Below are positions 5,920 through 8,217 of a stretch of 8,217 nucleotides of DNA, piece by piece. Position 1 is the stretch's first letter. Every line of letters begins with the position of its first letter. Position numbers and translations under genes: made by a program. The notes under the pieces were generated by a model that saw only the letters and a list, made by a program, of their open reading frames with translations, did no database searches and was not told the origin of the DNA. This DNA is from Betaproteobacteria bacterium (GTDB lineage Bacteria; Pseudomonadota; Gammaproteobacteria; Burkholderiales; Rhodocyclaceae). The stretch covers positions 1 to 8,217 of the forward strand of contig JAIFNM010000065.1 in assembly GCA_020047725.1 (NCBI GenBank), written 5' to 3'.

Positions 5920-6655
5920 GCAATCGGCCTACGCCAACCGCTGGCGGCACGTCGCCCCGGCGGCCAAAGCCCTTTTTGCGCTAGGTGGCTTCATCGCCGC
6001 CTTTGCGGCACGGCAACCGCTCGCCGCCATGGTGGTCGCCGGTCTCATCGTCAGCGTCACGCTGGCCGGTGCCAAAGTCCCGGTTGGGCGCTACCTGCGA
6101 GTAGCGGCCCCGGCGCTTTTCTTTCTCGGCATCAGTTGCCTGTCGCTGGCGTTTTCCTTGAACCTCGACAACGATGGACAATTCCAGTCGCTTCATCCGA
6201 CGCCCGCCGGCCTGCAAAAAGTGGCCGAGGTCGGCGCCCGTTCGCTTGGTGCACTTGCGGCACTACTCTTCCTCGTCCTGACCACCCCGCTGATCGACCT
6301 GATCGCCCTGCTGCGTCGCCTCAAGACCCCCGAAGTCCTGCTCGAAATCATGGTCCTTTGCTATCGCATGCTGTTCGTCTTCTCGGCGGCGGTGCACGAT
6401 ACCGTGACGGCCCAATCCGCGCGCCTCGGTTACGCCACCTCGCGCCTGGCGCTGCGCTCGCTCGGTGGCCTGGCCGCCAATCTCACCGTCCAGATCTGGC
6501 AACGCGCGCACGACCTGCACGTCGCCGCCCAGGCGCGCAATAACGACGGTCCGCTGCGCTTTCTCGAACCGACATTCGCCAATGCCGGCCTGGACAGTAT
6601 CCTCGCTGCCGCAAGTGGCGGCCTGCTGATCGCCCTGGCCGTGGTGCTGTCATGA
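5909..6655 (+). CDS. cbiQ: CbiQ, transmembrane coupling (T) subunit of the cobalt ECF transporter
   Basis: CbiQ is the EcfT-type scaffold that passes ATP-driven movements of CbiO to the substrate-binding CbiM. The 248-residue protein has hydrophobic segments around 18-54, 65-83, 112-135, 146-162 and 230-247. The cytoplasmic coupling region between about 136 and 220 carries LLRRLKTPEVL, AQSARLGY (A171-R172-L173) and HVAAQARNNDG (A209-R210-N211). The family normally shows Ala-Arg-Gly or Ala-Arg-Ser at the second coupling site, so the Asn here is unusual. The start is GTG 5909, with GAGAAG at 5896-5901 and an 11-nt overlap with cbiN; there is no in-frame ATG near the amino terminus that would keep the conserved beginning. 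The gene overlaps cbiO by ATGA at its end. Confidence 0.93.
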   Translation: MLIEQSAYANRWRHVAPAAKALFALGGFIAAFAARQPLAAMVVAGLIVSVTLAGAKVPVGRYLRVAAPALFFLGISCLSLAFSLNLDNDGQFQSLHPTPAGLQKVAEVGARSLGALAALLFLVLTTPLIDLIALLRRLKTPEVLLEIMVLCYRMLFVFSAAVHDTVTAQSARLGYATSRLALRSLGGLAANLTVQIWQRAHDLHVAAQARNNDGPLRFLEPTFANAGLDSILAAASGGLLIALAVVLS

Positions 6656-7506
6656 CCCTGCTCGATCTGCAAGACGTCAGCTTTCGCTATCCCGATGGAA
6701 GCATCGGGCTCAATGGCTGCTCGCTGGCCATCGAGCGCGGAACTCGTAACGCCCTGATCGGCGCCAACGGGTCGGGAAAAACAACGCTGTTCCAGCACTG
6801 CAATGGCCTGTTGCGGCCGCAGTCCGGCATCGTGCGTTATGCCGGGGCCGCACTCGACTACAGCCGGGGCGGCCTGCGCCAGTTACGCAGCCAGGTCGGC
6901 ATGGTCTTCCAGAATCCCGATCACCAGCTGTTCTCGGCCAGTGTCCAGGAAGACGTCTCCTTCGGCCCGATCAACCTCGGCCTCGACGAGACCACCGTGC
7001 GCCGCCGGGTTGCTGACGCCCTGCACGCGGTCGGCATGGCCGATGGCGCTGACAAGGCCGTACATAACCTGAGCTTCGGCCAGAAGAAACGCGTCTGCAT
7101 CGCCGGCGTCCTGGCCATGCAACCCGAATTGCTGGTGCTCGACGAACCGATGGCCGGTCTCGATCACAAGATGCGCACCGAGTTCCTCGCCGTGCTCGAC
7201 GCCCTGCACGCCCAGGGCATCACCTTGCTGCTGGCCACCCACGACATCGACTTCGCCTACCGCTGGGCCGACCACATTCACCTGATGGCGGCCGGACGCT
7301 GTACGGCCTCACTGGAAGCGGCCGATCTCGCAGAGTGTGGCGACGCCTTGTCGGCACTCGGCCTGCCGCTGCCCACCGTCGTCGAACTGCATCGCCACCT
7401 CGCCGCTCAGGGGCTGCTCGCGCAGCAGCCGGCACCGCGTTCGCACGCCGAACTGCTGACCCGGCTCGAAACAACGAATCATGGGAAGGAAGCGGCATGT
7501 CGCTAA
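6652..7506 (+). CDS. cbiO: CbiO, ATPase subunit of the cobalt ECF transporter
   Basis: CbiO is the cytoplasmic ATP-binding cassette that powers Co2+ import. All motifs are intact in the 284-residue protein: Walker A GANGSGKTT (37-45), the Q-loop FQNPDHQLFSASV (86-98) with Q87, the signature NLSFGQKKR (139-147), Walker B LLVLDEP (160-166), the D-loop AGLD (168-171) and the switch H197 in ATHD. FQNPDxQ is typical of ECF ATPases. About 65 residues follow the core, also usual for the family. The start ATG 6652 overlaps the cbiQ stop as ATGA; no strong ribosome binding site is visible, so its translation is probably coupled. A single ATPase gene implies a homodimer. Confidence 0.96.
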   Translation: MTLLDLQDVSFRYPDGSIGLNGCSLAIERGTRNALIGANGSGKTTLFQHCNGLLRPQSGIVRYAGAALDYSRGGLRQLRSQVGMVFQNPDHQLFSASVQEDVSFGPINLGLDETTVRRRVADALHAVGMADGADKAVHNLSFGQKKRVCIAGVLAMQPELLVLDEPMAGLDHKMRTEFLAVLDALHAQGITLLLATHDIDFAYRWADHIHLMAAGRCTASLEAADLAECGDALSALGLPLPTVVELHRHLAAQGLLAQQPAPRSHAELLTRLETTNHGKEAACR

Positions 7507-7526
7507 CTCATTGGAGCAGTAACTGA
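7497..7526 (+). other. Nine-codon minicistron between cbiO and cobM
   Basis: An ATG at 7497 opens the peptide MSLTHWSSN and ends at TGA 7524-7526. Its ribosome binding site, AAGGAAG (7486-7492), is the best in the operon. It overlaps the end of cbiO, contains the cobM ribosome binding site GGAG (7513-7516), and its stop shares one base with the cobM start (TGATG). It may be a coupling device for cobM or the remnant of a lost gene's beginning. Translation is inferred, not shown. Confidence 0.35.
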
Positions 7527-8217
7527 TGCCCGGCAAAATTTGGTTTGTCGGCGCCGGCCCCGGCGACCCCGACCTGATCACGGTCAAGGGGCGCCGCCTG
7601 CTGGCAGAATCCGGCGCCATCCTCTACGCCGGTTCGCTGGTCGACCAGGCCGCCACACTGCACGCCCCGGCCGGTTGCGCGATCCGCGACTCGAAAGACA
7701 TGACGCTCGACGAAATGACCGCCTGGCTGCTTGATCAGGCCAGCCGCCACGCCACCGTCGTTCGCCTGCAGACGGGTGACCCCGGCCTCTATGGCGCGCT
7801 GATCGAAATGACCCGACCTTTGACTGCCGCCGGCATCGACTGGGCCGTGGTTCCCGGCGTCTCTTCGGCCATGGCCTCGATGGCTGCGGCCGGCGAAACG
7901 CTGACCCTGCCCGAAGTGACGCAGACGGTGATCCTCACCCGCGTCGCCGGGCGCACGCCGATGCCCGAGGGCGAAGACCTCGAAGCGCTGGCCAGCCATC
8001 ACTGCACGCTGTGCATCTACCTTTCGATCACCTTGCTGCACGAGGTTCAGAAAGCGCTGCGCGCCGCCGGCTGGAAGGACGATGCGCCGATCCTCGTCGT
8101 GCAGAAAGCCAGCTGGCCGGGTGAGCAAAAAATCATTCGCGGCACGCTGGCCGACATCAAGCAGAAATGCCAGGCCGAGAAGGTCGGCAGCCAGGCCATG
8201 ATCGTCGCCAGCCCGAC
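7526..8217 (+). CDS. cobM: Precorrin-4/cobalt-precorrin-4 C11-methyltransferase, 3' end outside the window
   Basis: This enzyme transfers a methyl group from S-adenosylmethionine to C-11 of the corrin precursor in cobalamin synthesis (CobM in the oxygen-dependent route, CbiF in the early-cobalt route). The 230 visible residues show the tetrapyrrole methyltransferase motifs: VGAGPGDPDLITVKG (8-22), LQTGDPGLYG (81-90), PGVSS (110-114), and LTRVAGRTPMPEGE (137-150) followed by IYLSI, characteristic of CobM/CbiF. The frame is still open at the window edge; family members are about 250-260 residues, so roughly 25 are missing. ATG 7526 is chosen because GGAG (7513-7516) lies 9 nt before it and the conserved domain begins at once. 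Whether it is the CobM or CbiF type cannot be settled from this fragment, though the neighbouring cobalt importer fits either. It would be co-transcribed with cbiMNQO under the B12 riboswitch. Confidence 0.93.
   Translation, partial: MPGKIWFVGAGPGDPDLITVKGRRLLAESGAILYAGSLVDQAATLHAPAGCAIRDSKDMTLDEMTAWLLDQASRHATVVRLQTGDPGLYGALIEMTRPLTAAGIDWAVVPGVSSAMASMAAAGETLTLPEVTQTVILTRVAGRTPMPEGEDLEALASHHCTLCIYLSITLLHEVQKALRAAGWKDDAPILVVQKASWPGEQKIIRGTLADIKQKCQAEKVGSQAMIVASP

Noticed and set aside
7508..8128. 206-codon antisense frame opposite cobM
   Set aside because: The + strand encodes a clear tetrapyrrole methyltransferase; the antisense product is rich in Gly, Arg and Gln in the way typical of shadow frames.
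1..8217. CRISPR array, insertion sequence, tRNA or rRNA
   Set aside because: No regularly spaced repeats, transposase-like frames, terminal inverted repeats or RNA gene signatures were seen.

Overview
The window looks like the chromosome of a high-GC, Gram-negative bacterium, most likely a betaproteobacterium of the Rhodocyclales type. That is an inference from codon use, gene order and the style of the CbiMNQO and CobM proteins, not from a database match. All genes are on the + strand, and everything recognisable concerns corrinoids: a corrinoid-dependent methyl-transfer cassette followed by a B12-riboswitch-controlled cobalt uptake and cobalamin synthesis operon.

Layout: (1) positions 2-103 hold the 3' end of an upstream gene whose last residues resemble a PocR-type sensory domain. 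(2) Positions 205-4441 hold a four-gene cassette: a small cobalamin-binding corrinoid protein, an ATP-dependent reductive activator of corrinoid proteins (N-terminal [2Fe-2S] domain plus DUF4445/ASKHA ATPase), a DUF1638 protein, and a UroD-superfamily (MtaA/MtbA/CmuA-like) methyltransferase with an intact His-X-Cys...Cys zinc site. (3) Positions 4442-4905 are non-coding: a terminator-like stem-loop, a cobalamin riboswitch aptamer with a perfect 8-bp P1 closing stem, and a leader that can hide the cbiM ribosome binding site. (4) Positions 4906-8217 hold cbiM (frameshifted), cbiN, cbiQ, cbiO and the first 230 codons of cobM/cbiF, tightly packed with start/stop overlaps.

How they fit together: the UroD-family enzyme would move a methyl group to or from the cobalt of the corrinoid protein; the Fe-S/ATPase protein would rescue inactive Co(II) corrinoid to Co(I); the DUF1638 protein is a conserved companion of such cassettes with no firmly established role. 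The downstream ECF transporter brings in Co2+ for the corrin ring, CobM/CbiF methylates the ring at C11, and the riboswitch would switch this supply off when cobalamin is plentiful. The methyl donor is not evident: neither an MttB-type nor a pterin-binding methyltransferase is in the window.

Main points for a second look: the cbiM reading frame is broken (about 20 nt appear to be missing) in an otherwise intact operon; a 9-nt perfect complement links the riboswitch P2 region to the strand that masks the cbiM ribosome binding site; a 9-codon minicistron with a strong ribosome binding site sits between cbiO and cobM; and the methyl-transfer cassette has an unidentified substrate.
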